A DNA stretch of 64,000 nucleotides, taken from Chrysoporthe austroafricana (taxonomy: Eukaryota; Ascomycota; Sordariomycetes; Diaporthales; Cryphonectriaceae). The notes beneath the pieces were generated by a model. That model searched no databases, had not been told where the DNA came from, and saw nothing but the letters and a program-made list of their open reading frames with translations. Made by a program: the position numbers and the translations under genes. This document shows, piece by piece, positions 15,049 through 26,810 of the stretch. Positions within the stretch are counted from its first letter, which is position 1, and every line of letters starts with the position of its first letter. The stretch covers positions 372,001 to 436,000 of the forward strand of contig JYIP02000001.1 in the NCBI GenBank assembly GCA_001051155.2, in the 5' to 3' direction.

Positions 15049-15831
15049 ATGGAGGGCGCATTCCGCGCGACGCTGGCGAGGATGGCAGGCGGCCACATGA
15101 AGTACCGGACCCTGGGCCGCGACTCGGCCCACAGGCAGGCCCTCCTGCGCAACCTCGTCACCTCGCTGGTGAAGCAGGAGTGCATCCAGACGACGTGGCC
15201 CAAGGCGAAGGAGGCGCAGAGGCTGGCCGACAACCTGATCACCCTGGCCAAGAACAACAACGAGACGGCGAGGAGGAAGGCCCAGGCGATTCTCTACGTA
15301 CGTTTGGTCTCGTCCCCCAGGTACCCGGACCCCCCCGCAGCTGTCAACTGCGTGTGGGATAGGGTGTAGGTATCGTGTGTGTGTGTGTGTGTGTGTGTGT
15401 GGATGTGGCCGTGGAACTGACAGCTTTGTTTTCCTCTGAGCCAGACGCCCGACCTCCTCATGCCCAAGCTCTTCGGCGAGCTGCGCGAGCGCTACGAGGC
15501 CCGGCCCGGCGGCTACACGCGGGTCCTGCGCACCGAGCCCATGAACAAGCACCAGCAGGACCAGGCGCCCTCCGCCATGCTGCTCTTCGTCGACGGCCCT
15601 GCTGACGTGCGGTTCGCCATGACCGCCGCCACGGTGGCCCGGGACGAGGTGCTGGGGAAGAAGCGGTCGAGCGACCTCACCGTGATGAACATCAAGAAGG
15701 TGACGGCCTTCCGGAAGGACGGCGAGAGGGAGTTCAGGGAGCTGGTGGAAAAGATAAAAAAGCAGGAGAAGAACAACTTCATCAAGCAGGAGGAGGAGCA
15801 GACGGGGAAGTCGTACAGGTTCCAGGTGTAG
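15049..15831 (+). CDS. MRPL8: Mitochondrial large-subunit ribosomal protein bL17m, 211 aa
   Basis: Exons 15049-15297 and 15445-15831 surround a 147-base intron (GTACGT...GCCAG). The product starts with the bL17 core: MKYRTLGRDSAHRQALLRNL, then SLVKQECIQTTWPKAKEAQRL and ADNLITLAKNN. After the splice comes TPDLLMPKLFGELRERY and a GGYTRVLRTEP strand, the conserved end of the bL17 fold. It is part of the 54S mitoribosome near the exit tunnel. A lysine/glutamate-rich C-terminal extension (about residues 165-211) is usual for fungal mitochondrial homologues. The symbol follows the yeast gene for this protein. The start ATG is the first in frame after a long CA/CG-rich leader. Confidence 0.95.
15375..15400. 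repeat. (GT)13 microsatellite inside the bL17m intron
   Basis: A run of 13 GT units lies in the only intron of the bL17m gene. It is the second intronic GT run in the window. Confidence 0.97.
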
Positions 15832-16048
15832 GGGAGGAGGTCTGGACACTGGGAGGCGTTGTGATATCATTACCAAGTAGGCGTTGACCGGGCTCGGCTT
15901 GTAAGGGATTGTATTTGGACTGTATCATACGGTCGGGGCGGATACCAAAGGCATAGGTGTCACTAGGTATATCCGGGGAGCGCTGCCATGTGAGCGGCTG
16001 CTGAACGCTCGCGCGTGCTGCTATACCTCAGCCACTCCAATCAACCTT

Positions 16049-18343
16049 CTACACGAAGTCAAACGTGTCGCCCCTCTCCCTGATCATCTTCCCGACTCTC
16101 TGCGAGCCGACGATCCTCTCTAGCTTCAGCACGTCGTACTTGGAGAACATCACCCTGACGCTCCCCTGCCCTGGCTCGATCCGCAGGTCTTGCTCCGCCT
16201 TGGCCAGGTTGGCGCCGACAATCTCCTTGTAGAAGAGGGGGTTGTCGGGCAGGCTGTACATGATAATCCTCTGCACGCCCTTCAGCACGTATCTTCGGAA
16301 GTGGTGCGCCCTCTCGGTGTACAGCAGAACTTTGTGCCTCCCTGCAAAGAAGTGCGACCGCGCCCTTGAGGCCTCGGGAATCGAAGCATATTCTGAGATG
16401 GTACCAAAAGTAAGGCTCTCCGCCGCGGTGTTGGTGGCAAAATAGTTGCGCACGCGCACAAAGTCCAGGTACGACGGGATGAGTATCAGCGTGCCCATGC
16501 TCTCCTTGGAGCGTTTGGCCAGTGACGGCAGGATGGCTCTGGTAAAGTAGGCAAACCGTGCCTCTGGCTCCGCTTCTAGTGAGGGCGGGTCGAAGCGGGA
16601 GAAGGTCTGCTTGGCCTTGACTCCGATCTCCTGGATGACGCCGGTATGCTCCGGCTCTACGCGCACCCTGCCCGCCCAATTTCGACAGTGCAGCCGAAAG
16701 AGCTTCGAGATCTCAGGCGTGTTGAACTGAGTCAACAGGATGGTCTGCCGGAAGTACTTGGCTTGGTCCTCCAGGTACCAATTCCGCACCCGGGCGAAGT
16801 CAGCACCATGGTCGTCCTTCGGCTGCAGATTCAGGTGTTCGAAAATGTACTCCACATGCTCCCAATTCTGCATCAGTAGAGCATCTGCCTGGTCAACAAT
16901 GACGACCTCGATTGAGGTGAGAAAGTCATGCTCGACCTTCTTGCCTTCCTCTGACCCAATTGCCATTCTCAATCCCAGTGGACTGGCTATGAGGATGTCG
17001 GAGTTGTAGAACTGGGCAAAGTACTTGATCGTCTTCCTGGTAAACTTTATGCCGATCCGGAACATGTCGTCGTCATTACCGGCAAAGAGATCCTTGAAAT
17101 CGGCAGGTTTATCTCCAGGTATCCTGTCCTCCTTGTCGTAGTACGAGTCGTCGAATCTCTTGCGGTTCTCCTGGGTTTCCGGCTCGCAGATGGACGCCAT
17201 GGTCTCGACCATCCTGTAGCAGGCTTCTCGTGTCGGCAGGATCATCAAGACTTTTGGTCTGGTGAAACCTTGGTCTCGCAGCTCCAGGTCTGCGTCAGGT
17301 TGTTGAGCAAGCTTGGCATTGTTCTTGATAACGCGGTCTCGGGTTCTGCGAGGTTGTCAATATCTGGCATTCCGTCCTAAGGGTGAGGAAGACGAACTTG
17401 AAGACGTGGTTGAGAGCATGCAGGCATGCCAGACGCCGCAGACTCTTGCCATTGCCCATGTTCCTATTGCAGAAAAGCAGGTCTCTGTATCCGAATATGA
17501 GTGGCGCAAGAGACTGTTCTACAATATCAAACTTGGACTTTTTTCCGGCCATTGACTCTTTCAAGCGGTGCTTGAGAGACACTTCCGAAGCGCTTGGGAC
17601 GGGAGCCGGAACAGATATCTGGTCGCTCTCGTCGCCTGTATCTGGCGAGTTCAACACCATTTTCGTCCCCTTCGAGGCGGCCTTCTTCATCGACCATCTG
17701 CCCTCCTCGATGGCCTTGAGTCTCCTTGTGATGCTAGCCTCATCTATTGCGACAAAGTGCCTCTCGAAAGAGTCCGAGGCGTCTGATGTCTCGTCGTCGT
17801 CATCTTCGTCCTCATCGAAAACGCCCTCTGTATCGGCCTCGTCCGGAGCTTCCTCCGCCTCATCAACGAAATCTACGTCCTCGACTTGGCCCTTCTCGGG
17901 TTCCGCCGGCTTGTCCTCTGGCTTTTCGCTGGGTGCCTGTTGATGGTCCAGTTTCCTCCTCTTGGCCTGGGGTGCAACGGACTCTTCCGTGAGACTCTGC
18001 ATCAGTGCCATGTAAGGCCGTGCAGTAGCCTTGCTCTCTTCTTCATCTTCTGAGGCGTCCTCCAGCTCCTCAGTCTCATCCTCTTCGACGTCGGACTCTT
18101 CATCTGCAGACTCATCCTCTGAATCACTGAATGTTTAGTCAGTCACGTGTCGTTGAATCAACGAGCTAGAGGCGCAATTTACCTGTATTCTATCCGTGCG
18201 CTGTCGAATGTCGGCCCCCTGTGAACATGCGATGCGACCCCTCTGCCCCCTCTGCCCCCTCGAGTGCCCCCTCGAGTGCCCCCTCTGCCTCGCCCTCGTC
18301 CTTGTGAGCCTCCGCGGAATCCTGCTCGACCCCTTGAGCCCAT
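16049..18343 (-). CDS. UTP25: U3 snoRNA-associated protein Utp25 (Def homologue), 728 aa
   Basis: Exons 18343-18183, 18126-17398 and 17345-16049 join in frame (introns of 56 and 52 bases, ending TTCAG and CGCAG). The protein is needed for early processing of pre-rRNA in the nucleolar small-subunit processome. The N terminus is RG-rich ([12 protein letters not shown]...), then strongly acidic (residues about 55-190). The body holds family motifs: [60 protein letters not shown], and [19 protein letters not shown] near the C-terminal lobe. The fold is like a DEAD-box helicase, but VDQAD replaces the DEAD box, as expected for this non-helicase family. Divergent from eIF3f over 431 bases. Confidence 0.95.
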
Positions 18344-18774
18344 GGTCTCGAACTGCCTGACTATCTTATAAATCTCAGGCTGGTAGATAAAACAGAGTGG
18401 GCCTCATCGACCTTGGGGAATAAAAGGAAGTTCTGGTATTTTGTATTTAGAAACCTAAAAGGTCAAACTACCTGCTTCTTCGAAAAATAAATTCTTATCT
18501 TATCGGCGAGGTACGAAGGTACTTGTGTGGGCGGCTCAGGCACTACTGAGCTACGGAGGTACCTCCATGCCCACAGCAGTTTAGTGCCCACAAAGAGCGC
18601 AGTGCCGCCCCACATTTTGGCACGGAGCGACAAAGGGAATTTTGCAACACGAGCAAGAACAATCATCGCGGGGTCGACTCAGGCTTCAACAGGCGAACCT
18701 CTCCCAGCACCACTTACGCTCCGAACCTCGCCCTCGCCCTCCTTTCCTGCATACTACCGACAGCGGTCTTCAAT
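18344..18774. promoter_or_regulatory. Bidirectional promoter between UTP25 and eIF3f
   Basis: Only 431 bases separate the two start codons. It contains a perfect 12-base palindrome, ggaggtacctcc, near 18555. Both genes serve ribosome production or translation, so shared control is likely but inferred. Confidence 0.5.
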
Positions 18775-19973
18775 ATGGCGATAGACGCGGAGGAATTCCT
18801 GCACCTGGCGAGGCCCATTGCGCCCTCGGTGCCAGGTTTCAACAGCAACATCTCTCCCATGACCGTCAACATCCAGCCACAAGTACGTGTTGTCCCCTCT
18901 CTCTGTCTCCCTGCTCCCTCGATATCGAGCCTTGGCTGATGACCGCCGCCTCCCTCCAGGCCGTCCTCTCCATACTCGACCATGCCACGCGCAGCGACGA
19001 CGCACCGACACCCAATTCAAGCGGCCCCAAGCCCCGCGTCATCGGCGCTCTGATAGGCGTCCGCAGCGAGGACGGCACCGAGGTGGAGGTGCGCAACAGC
19101 TTCGCGATCCCGCACGTCGAGAACGAGGACCAGGTCGAGGTGGACGTCGAGTTCCAGCGCACGATGCTGGCCCTCACCCTCAAGGCCTCGCCCCGGGAGA
19201 CCCTGCTGGGCTGGTACGCCACCGCCCTCGAGCTCAATAGCTTCTCCTCCCTCATCCAGAACTTCTTCGCCGCCCCCGAGACGGGCACCTTCCCGCACCC
19301 GGCCGTCCACCTGACCATCTCCACCGAGCCGGGCTCCGACATCGAGACTAAGTGCTACATCTCCGCCCCCGCCGCCGTCAACCCGGAGCGCGCCGCCGAG
19401 TCGTGCCTCTTCATCGAGGTCCCGCACAAGCTCTCCTCCGGCGACGCCGAGCGCGCCGCCCTCGAGGCCATCGCCTCTGCCGCCAACAACGAGGACCGCA
19501 CCGCCCCGCTCGTGCCCGACATCGAGTCTCTGGCGACTGCCCTTGCTCAGACCGAGGACCTGCTGGAGCGGTCGAGTGGGTACGTTGGTGAGATCCTGGA
19601 CGAGGAGCGAGACCCGAATCAGGCCCTGGGCCAGTACCTGATGAACAACCTGTCTCTCGCGCCCAAGGTCGATCCGAGCGCCATCGAGCACGACTTCAAC
19701 AACCACATCCAGGACGTGCTCATGGTGAGCTACCTCGCCAACAGCGTCAAGACGCAGATCGACCTCGCCCAGAGGCTGGCCACCGCACCGCTATCGGGCC
19801 CCCACGCCGAGGGCACGAAGGATGGTGAGGATGGCGGTAAGGAGGGCGGTCGCGGTGAGCGTGGCGGCCGCGGTGGGAAGCGGGGCGGTCGGGGAGGCGG
19901 CCGTGGCGGCGGTCAACAGAGGGAACCGAGGGAGCCTCGCGAGCCCCGCGAGCCGCGGGAGAACGGCGACTGA
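18775..19973 (+). CDS. Eukaryotic translation initiation factor 3 subunit F, 373 aa
   Basis: Exons 18775-18882 and 18960-19973 (intron GTACGT...CTCCAG). The N-terminal half is an MPN domain: [17 protein letters not shown], then [20 protein letters not shown], and [19 protein letters not shown], which lacks a full JAMM metal site, as in eIF3f. The middle has [15 protein letters not shown] and [14 protein letters not shown], then [22 protein letters not shown], the helical part that contacts eIF3h and eIF3m. It is a scaffold subunit of eIF3 on the 40S ribosome. The last 50 residues are an RGG-rich tail followed by four REP units, predicted disordered and possibly arginine-methylated (inference). 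Confidence 0.96.
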
Positions 19974-20559
19974 GCGATGGTGCTGGGTCTGGACTTCATG
20001 GTCGTGTAGCCATCATATCTCCTCCATCCATCCATGCCGTGGTCTGTGCAGTATCGCCGGCGACGGATTGACCAGGAGCACGACTTTCTTGGGTCATTTG
20101 TTCCGATCTGATCTAGGAAGGCACAAGGAGGACCGCCTTGGAAGGAAAAGTCATAGCTCGACAGGCGTTCAAGGGGCAGTAGAATCGACGGGCGCGGAAA
20201 AATCCAACGCCATTGGCACTCAAAATCTATGCAACAAGATGAGTGGTGACACTGGTCCCTGAGCCGGTGGCCGCCTTGGTCAATCACAGCGGGTGGATTC
20301 GGGATTTGTGAGATGTATCGTATTATGGATGATCTAATATAGTAGTGTCATCCCTCTAGCAAGTGCGAATTTTTGCCCCATGTAGTAGTCGAATCCTGAC
20401 TACCTAGACCTATTTCTGAATGTTGGCCCAAGTCATGCATGCTATAATGGCCGACCCTCAGACCAGCCTCCCGTGAACGCCTGTATGCTCCCGAATTCCG
20501 TACGCCGTTATCATGATGATCATCCGTCCGCCGTAAAACACCTGTGGATGCACGCACTA
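19974..20559. other. Intergenic region between convergent genes
   Basis: Lies between the 3' ends of the eIF3f gene (+) and the R3H-SUZ gene (-). No gene is seen. It is expected to hold both 3' untranslated regions. An AT-rich stretch lies near 20315-20345. Confidence 0.5.
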
Positions 20560-23145
20560 CTAGGTTGTGGGTTTCTGCGGCAGGGTCGCCGGGTTGCCGT
20601 AGGTCGGCAGGTTGCTGAAAGGTTGCCCATGTGTTATAGGTGGCCCTTGAGGCATCGACGGCTTGCTGGGGATGTGATGAGGACCATGGGCAGGGGGATG
20701 AGGCGGAAGCTGGTGGGGAACATGAGGCGGATGCTGCATTGCGGCAGGCGGATGGTGGTAAGGCGGGAGAGAGTTGTTTGATCCCTGTCGCATCATGTTG
20801 TAGCCTCCGTTGCCGTAAGGCTGCTGCGCCATTGGCGGCCCAGCCTGATATCCCGTATAGTTCATGTGAGGAGGCACGAGCTGAGGGCTCCCCTGCTGCG
20901 GAGGCATGTAGTTGTAAGGCCCGGAAGGAGGCGGCATAGGTGCCATACCGTTACCAGGCACGAATGACTGCGTCTTGGGGTTAAAAGCATGGCGGTTGAA
21001 GCTACCAGGAATAGGATGCTGGCTTTTGGGGTCATGGGGATTAACATTGGCCGGAAGGGCGCCGTACGCATAGGGTATTCCTGTCCCTGTCACTGGAGTG
21101 GCCCGAGACTGGTACGGGCTTTGGTTGAAGGCGGGTGGGGGTGGCTGCTGCCATCCGTGCTGCTGAGGGGGCGGAGGCTGCATTGGGGACCCGTAAGGTG
21201 CTGGGGGCATGGAGCTCATCGGAGGCTGGTACCGAGGCTGACCAGGGGGCTGCGAATACTGGTGAGACGTCAACGAGATTCCTGAAGATCAGAAGCAGTG
21301 GCTCGGAAACTCACGTTCGGCATGTTGTTATACTGCGGACCATACCCTCTGCCGGGCATCATCGGTGGGTACGGCTGGGTCGGAGCACCGTACATGGACG
21401 GCATTGGAGTCGGGTATTGCTGTGCAGCTGTGGCACTAAACTGGGCACTCGCCGCCGAGACATATTGCGGTTGGACCCAGGTGGGCTGGTGAGAAGCTCC
21501 ATATGCTGGCGCATAAGCAACGTAGTTGGACCGCGTCTCGAAAGTATCGGAGTCGCGCCGCCTCCTCGCTTTCTTTCCGCCATTGGCCTTATCACGAAAC
21601 GACACGGAGCTAGCCCGAGACACCCCAGTGCTGTCTTCGTTCTCTGTTCCTTCGTCAGCCTTATGGGAGGTATGCAGGAGGGCCGTGTGCCATACCTAGT
21701 GTTGACGTATCCGTGGACGTCGTCCCAAAGATGCGTTCCCGGGCCTTGTTGTATGCTTCTTCCCTCTCCTCCCTAGACATCCTGCCGCAATGCATGTCAG
21801 CTCGGTGTTTGACGCGCACGGTGTTTTAAGCACTTACTTCTCTTTCGCAGCTGCCTTGTCCTTGGCGTCGCTTCCAACCTCGGACGTTGGCTTGGATGGA
21901 CCAGAACTTCCTAGGCCGAACTCTCCATTCTCCCCGCGTCTCATGATCTTTCTTGGCAGCACTGCTGGAGGCGGCGTGCTTGCAGTCGAGGCGCTCTGCG
22001 CAATGCTAGCTAGTGAAGGGGGGACCCGACAGAAGGGAGTTCTGAAGATGCGGACAGCTCCAGCAGCCGCCTCAAACGAGTGTGTCATGTGGTAATAATC
22101 AGCCAACTTGTGCGTCAACATCCTACAAAAGGAGTTAGAAGGAGGCAGGTCCATAAAAGGCTCCCTATGCAATGAGTCAGCGACCATCTCGATCGACGTT
22201 GGTGTCTGCATCATGACCTACTTCGAATCCTGTACAAATTCGATGACCGTCTCTTCCAGCTTCAGCAAGAACAGCCGGTCCTTTTGGGACGACATGGCCT
22301 CCAGGAGCTTGTCATCAGGATTTTGTCCGTACATGCCGCTTGGTGTGGACGTTGCGCTCACAAGCGCAATCTTCGCATCGGTGACTGGTACCTGCTCAGA
22401 TGAAGCACTCTGTGGGGTGACGACGCCTTGGTTTCCGGATTCAACGATGACATGTTGATGGGAGATGCTTCTCGGAGGCATGTCGCCCAGCTGGATGCGG
22501 TGAAAACGAGCAGCCACCTCCGAGCCCATCCGCGAGCCCGCAATGAGTGACCCCCGGACCGAGAACGCGTCATCATCTTCCGCCGCAGCCTGTACACTTG
22601 CACTGTCATCAGGCCGAAGCGACTCTTTTTCATCCAGCGCGTTGAAGGTCGTCCCCGAAGTAATGCTCTTGCCGTCGAGGCTGGGAGGTTTGGTGCCGAG
22701 ATCGGAACTGGAGTCGCCTTTCTGAGACGCATCATCCGAGGGCGTCTGTACCTTGGAAGATCCACCTGTGGATGTTGAACTGGTGCCATTGACTACGAGA
22801 CTAGGGGCTTTGTGTTCCACTCTCAACTTTTGCAGCCCGCCAACAAGTTGGGCTTCGCCCGAGGACCCAATGCCATTTCCGGTGGGCGATTCCGTCGTGG
22901 CTGCAGTGGCCGCTTCGTGCGGTTCCGCCGCATCTCCGGTCGCGACTGGGCCAAGCTTTGTGGATGAGGGTTGCGACTCATTTTCAGCGAGAACGTTGGG
23001 CATAGTCTCTCGAGGATTTGAAGTCGGTCTGTCAGGCGTGGCGGCCACAACCTTTGCACAACACATTAGTCTCGCAACATATAGATAGTCGAAATCTCGT
23101 TGCCGGGCATACCTTCGCAAATGAGAGTTTCTTTACGTCCGCCAT
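20560..23145 (-). CDS. R3H and SUZ domain RNA-binding protein, 767 aa
   Basis: Six exons: 23145-23113, 23051-22222, 22164-21838, 21781-21696, 21643-21315 and 21258-20560. All introns are 52-61 bases, and the total is an exact multiple of three. The N terminus MADVKKLSFAKVVAA precedes about 240 disordered residues. The R3H domain (about residues 265-345) has SSQKDRLFLLKLEETVIEFV and FCRMLTHKLADYYHMTH, the usual nucleic-acid-binding Arg-x3-His pattern. A SUZ-type segment follows (KIMRRGENGEFG, later MSREEREEAYNKARERIFG). The last 300 residues are a Pro/Gln/Tyr/Met-rich tail. Relatives bind mRNA and act in translation or decay granules. An in-frame ATG seven codons upstream (23166) is an alternative start. 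Confidence 0.92.
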
Positions 23146-24622
23146 AGTCGTCCGTACAGCCGTCATGTCTGCGCCTGACAGGTTGCAGTCGGTGAAAATT
23201 GAAAAAAATCAAAGCGTGTGCTGGGTCTCGTGCCGGAGAGCGTATCGTCCGCTGCGAGAAACAAATCCACACCAGAAGAAGACGAAAGATCGACGGTCGA
23301 GAGGCCTAAGAAACAAAACGGATCAAAGCGGTCCCGGTCGAGAAGAAGGCACAGCTGCTCATTGTCGAGATCTGAGGGTCATTCGGTGGTTTCCAGGCAA
23401 TTGTTCAGACCGAACTGTCGAGCCGTTCGGCAGGAATATATGATGAATCTGCCAGTCGACAAGTAACGGCAGCCCGGTGGTGTCGATCGTCGAATCTGCC
23501 CTGTGGGATGGACGAGCCGCAGTCGCGGAGAGACGTACCAAAGGCTACAGGGTAGGGGAGTGACCACGTCGTTCGGGGGCGGAAAACCAGATTTCGGTCT
23601 CTGCCGTTGAGGTTCGCAGACGAAGAGTGGAGAGGCTTGGGGGGTGGTTCTGCGATGCTGGTTTTGACTTTCGGTCGCACCGAGGCGTGCGGTAGGGATG
23701 GGGTGCTCCTTTGGGTGAGCACAGGCTCAGCGTGCTCCGCGTACTCGGTGACGGAGGGCGCAAAAAGCGGGCTGCAGCGCTGGCCGTCTTCAGCGGGCCT
23801 CCACCAGCCGCTCCGTATCGTGCCGGGTCGACGGTGTCGTCGAAGGCTGGATATGGTGGTTGTGGCCGGTCGGATCGAGGAACAAGAATCTGACAGCGGA
23901 TGGCGCGCTCTAAACCACTGCGCGGAGGTACCGCGGAGCCTCGATCCTCAGGGCGAGGACGTAGTAGAAGAAAAGGGGATGCCGTTCCGACCAATGGACA
24001 TCAGCGTGATCCCATCCCCTTCGTAGCCTCGTCTGCCGCAGATGAAGAGTGAAGCTTCGTCAGGTACGGAGTAGCGCACCAGCAGGAGGTAGTAGCGCTT
24101 CAGTCCCGTCCATCACTGCAGGCCAGTAGGGGGGGAGTTGGGCGGCAGGGCGGCGGCAGGGCGGCAGGGCGGGTTAGCGCTGAACTAAGCCTCTGGACTG
24201 ACGTGGCTTACATAAGCGGGACCTCCCGCGGCGGGAAAACCGGCTGTGGCACGTGTGGTCACTGGGACTGCGAGCAACAGCCTCTTCAGGCGCTGCTACA
24301 GCCTCACGTCTGCAAAACCCCGGTCTTCTCCACGGGAGAACCTCTCTGCCACACAAATCATCTTCCTCTCTGGCTGTAGTGACCTGGTCTGTCCTCACCG
24401 ACTTCTTGTCCGTCCAGCAGAAGGCCACCCGCCAGGGCAAGAAGGCAGGTTCCTTTGGTGGTGCCTCGTACCCCCAAGGTCAAGGCAACCAACACGAGCA
24501 AGCAAGGCTCAGCACCTCCGGGAGGCACGGAAGCCAGTGCTTTCTGGTTGCGCTGCTGTCCACTATCTGGGTCACCAAGCATTCTGTGCCCCGTCTCACC
24601 TGACTCCTCTCACACCGTGGCT
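23146..24622. other. Divergent intergenic region, about 1.5 kb
   Basis: Promoter region of the R3H-SUZ gene (-) and of the zinc-knuckle gene (+). Several open frames overlap on both strands, but their composition is like shadows and no motif is seen. A G-rich tandem stretch is listed separately. Confidence 0.5.
24141..24173. repeat. G-rich tandem repeat (GGCAGGGCG units)
   Basis: Overlapping units of ggcggcaggg and gcggcagggc give at least four runs of three or more G on the + strand. The spacing could allow a G-quadruplex; this is a sequence-based suggestion only. It lies about 450 bases before the zinc-knuckle gene. Confidence 0.75.
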
Positions 24623-25645
24623 ATGTATGCATTCAACCGAGGTGGAGGCCGGAGGCAGCCTACACCGGCGAACGTCCAATGTCAAAAATGCCTGAAACGA
24701 GGCCACTATTCATACGAGTGCAAGGCTCAGCTTCAGGAACGACCATACAAGGCCCGGCCTTCTCGGACCCAGCAGCTGCTCAACCCCAAGCTGGCCCCCA
24801 AACTCACCAACACCGTGCCTGATGATGTCACAAGAAAGTAAGAGCCGCCTGAGGCACCCGCTTTCTGTATACCGTCTTGCTAACCTACCTCCTGTAGGAA
24901 AGGCGTGGCTGATGAGGAGCTGGCGAAGAAGGAGGCTGAGAAGGCGCGGAAGCGGGAGCTGGAAGATGACGACGAGCCAGCCGTGCGGCAGCCAGAGCAC
25001 AAACGCCCACGGTCACGGTCCGACTCTGTCGACTCGGTGTCATCCATCTCAACCAGATCTTCCGGATCACCTTCGCCACGGAGGCGTGCATCGCTATCGC
25101 CACGACGTGCCCGCGACGTTTCGCCTCCCGGAGGGCGGTCCGGGCGGAGCAGGAGCAGGTCTTTCGATTCCGTCAGCGACGGCAGCCGCAGGCGATCTCT
25201 GAGTCCTGAAACAAGCTACCAGCCTCACAATGTTGGTAGAAGGTCACCGAGCATCCCACCGGGCCACGAAGACCATGGACACCACGGCAGAAGGTCTCCC
25301 TCGCCAGATGTAAAACCCTCATTCCGGAGAGCGCCACGCGAGGACTCTCTTGATCGAGATCGTTTTCCTCCACGTCGCCGAAGGTACTCGTCCGGATCGA
25401 GAGAAAATGAGCGCCCAGGACCTGTTGGGCGCCGAGATTCGAGATCACCAGGCCGTCCGAATCCTAGATATGAAGGCCATCCAGACCAGGGCGGTTACGC
25501 CCGTTATAGGGATCGCAATCGGCCATACAGGGAACAAGAGCGTCAGCGAGGACCTCAACGGCAAGCCGAGCCACCAAGAGAGCGCAGTCTGAGTCCTTTC
25601 AGCAAGCGATTAGCTTTGACGCAGGCCATGAACATGAATAGATAG
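24623..25645 (+). CDS. Zinc-knuckle (ZCCHC10-type) protein with SR-like tail, 320 aa
   Basis: Exons 24623-24837 and 24898-25645 (intron GTAAGA...TTGCTAAC...TGTAG). The N terminus has one CCHC zinc knuckle, CQKCLKRGHYSYEC, with ligands C20, C23, H28 and C33, followed by RPSRTQQLLNP, the conserved block of this family. A charged helix (ELAKKEAEKARKRELEDDDE) leads into about 220 residues rich in Arg, Ser and Pro with many RS, SP and RR dipeptides. Single-knuckle proteins of this sort are nuclear and tied to RNA processing in other fungi by annotation. No function is proven from the sequence. It ends 131 bases from the convergent Cwf18 gene, also a splicing protein. Confidence 0.9.
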
Positions 25646-25776
25646 ATCTGGGTATCAAATTGCATACTGTAATGCAGGGTAAACCTTTCCTGCCGAGCAT
25701 CGAGTTTCGATCCTGAACGCCTCTTCAATGTGGTGCTGTCCTGCAATGTGCAATTCAGCCAGGCCCTCGCGGATCA

Positions 25777-26442
25777 TTACACGTCGATAGCTTCGCGCTC
25801 CCTGCGTTCCTCCTCCTCCTCCTCCCTCTCCCTCAGCCTGACGATCTCCTCCAACTCCCCGCCCTCCAGACTCGCCGCAACAGCCTCCCCATCTGTGGAA
25901 GTAGAGCCCCCTTTCTGCGCCTCTCCCTTCTTCGCCTGCAGCCTCTCCCTCACCAACCTCGCAATAGCATTGTCTGTCCTGACGTTGAGCACCTCCAGCT
26001 TCTTGTTCAGCTCCCTCTTGAGATCCCAATTAGGCTTTTTGGGCTGCAGCTTAAAGAGGTCAATGCCGTTGTCATCCTTTGCTTCCTCCACCGCTTTCCT
26101 CCGCAGCTCCGCCTCCAGGTCCGCCGCCTGTTCCTCCAACGTCTGCTCGTCCGGCCCTAGTGTCGGCGGTGCCTCGAAGCCTAGTTTGGGGCCCCTGGTC
26201 TCGGCATCGTAGTTCCGCCCTGAGAGGTGTATCCGCGAGACATCTTTCTCTATCTGCTGCTGTTGTGCTTCTTGAGAGGCGTCGTCCTCTCCCGGTGCGG
26301 GCAGCGCGGGTGATTTTTGACGGTCGGATTCTGGAGGCGCGATCTCGTCTTCGGGTTGTTTGCGCTTTAGCGACTTTAGTTTTGCGAGCCGTGCTTTGCG
26401 GTCGTCTGAGGCGGCGCTGAGTTTGGTGTGAGGTGCTGACAT
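25777..26442 (-). CDS. cwf18: Pre-mRNA splicing factor Cwf18 / CCDC12 family, 221 aa
   Basis: An intronless frame. After a lysine-rich start (DDRKARLAKLKSLKRKQPED) comes HLSGRNYDAETRGPKLGFE, a hallmark of the Cwf18 family. A long charged helix follows, then DLFKLQPKKPNWDLKRELNK and TDNAIARLVRERL, the second conserved block. The protein belongs to the Prp19/NineTeen-associated part of the active spliceosome in fission yeast and man. The C terminus is a Glu/Arg run (EREEEEEERREREAIDV), longer than in animals. The start is the first ATG of the frame. It lies 368 bases from the divergent PPR gene. Confidence 0.93.
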   Translation of the reverse strand: MSAPHTKLSAASDDRKARLAKLKSLKRKQPEDEIAPPESDRQKSPALPAPGEDDASQEAQQQQIEKDVSRIHLSGRNYDAETRGPKLGFEAPPTLGPDEQTLEEQAADLEAELRRKAVEEAKDDNGIDLFKLQPKKPNWDLKRELNKKLEVLNVRTDNAIARLVRERLQAKKGEAQKGGSTSTDGEAVAASLEGGELEEIVRLREREEEEEERREREAIDV

Positions 26443-26810
26443 GCTGGCGGACGGGCAGGGTCGATCGTTCTTGGGATCGCGTGCCTGGTTTTGCGCTGAT
26501 CAATTGGAAAAGAGGCTTCTGTCTGGGTGTTTTGAGCATGTCGAAGTTGAAGATTCAAGATCCCGGGTGGAGGGTCCTTGCTCTCAGTTCGTTCCGGCAG
26601 GCAGCGCCAGCCGCGACTGGCCTGCCACCTGCCTGCTGCCCGCTAGAGGCTAAAGAAAATACTAACTCCAACGTCAATCCATAATTCGCTGCGCCGGATC
26701 TCTAGGAACGACACGACCTCCATACCCTGTCGAGATGCTGCACAATACGATATGTAGGAGGGGCTGCCGTTGATCAGACGGCATTCACACAGAGAGGCGA
26801 ACCGAGGAGT
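26443..26810. other. Short divergent intergenic region
   Basis: Separates the Cwf18 start (-) from the PPR-gene start (+) and must contain both promoters. No further feature is seen. Confidence 0.5.
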
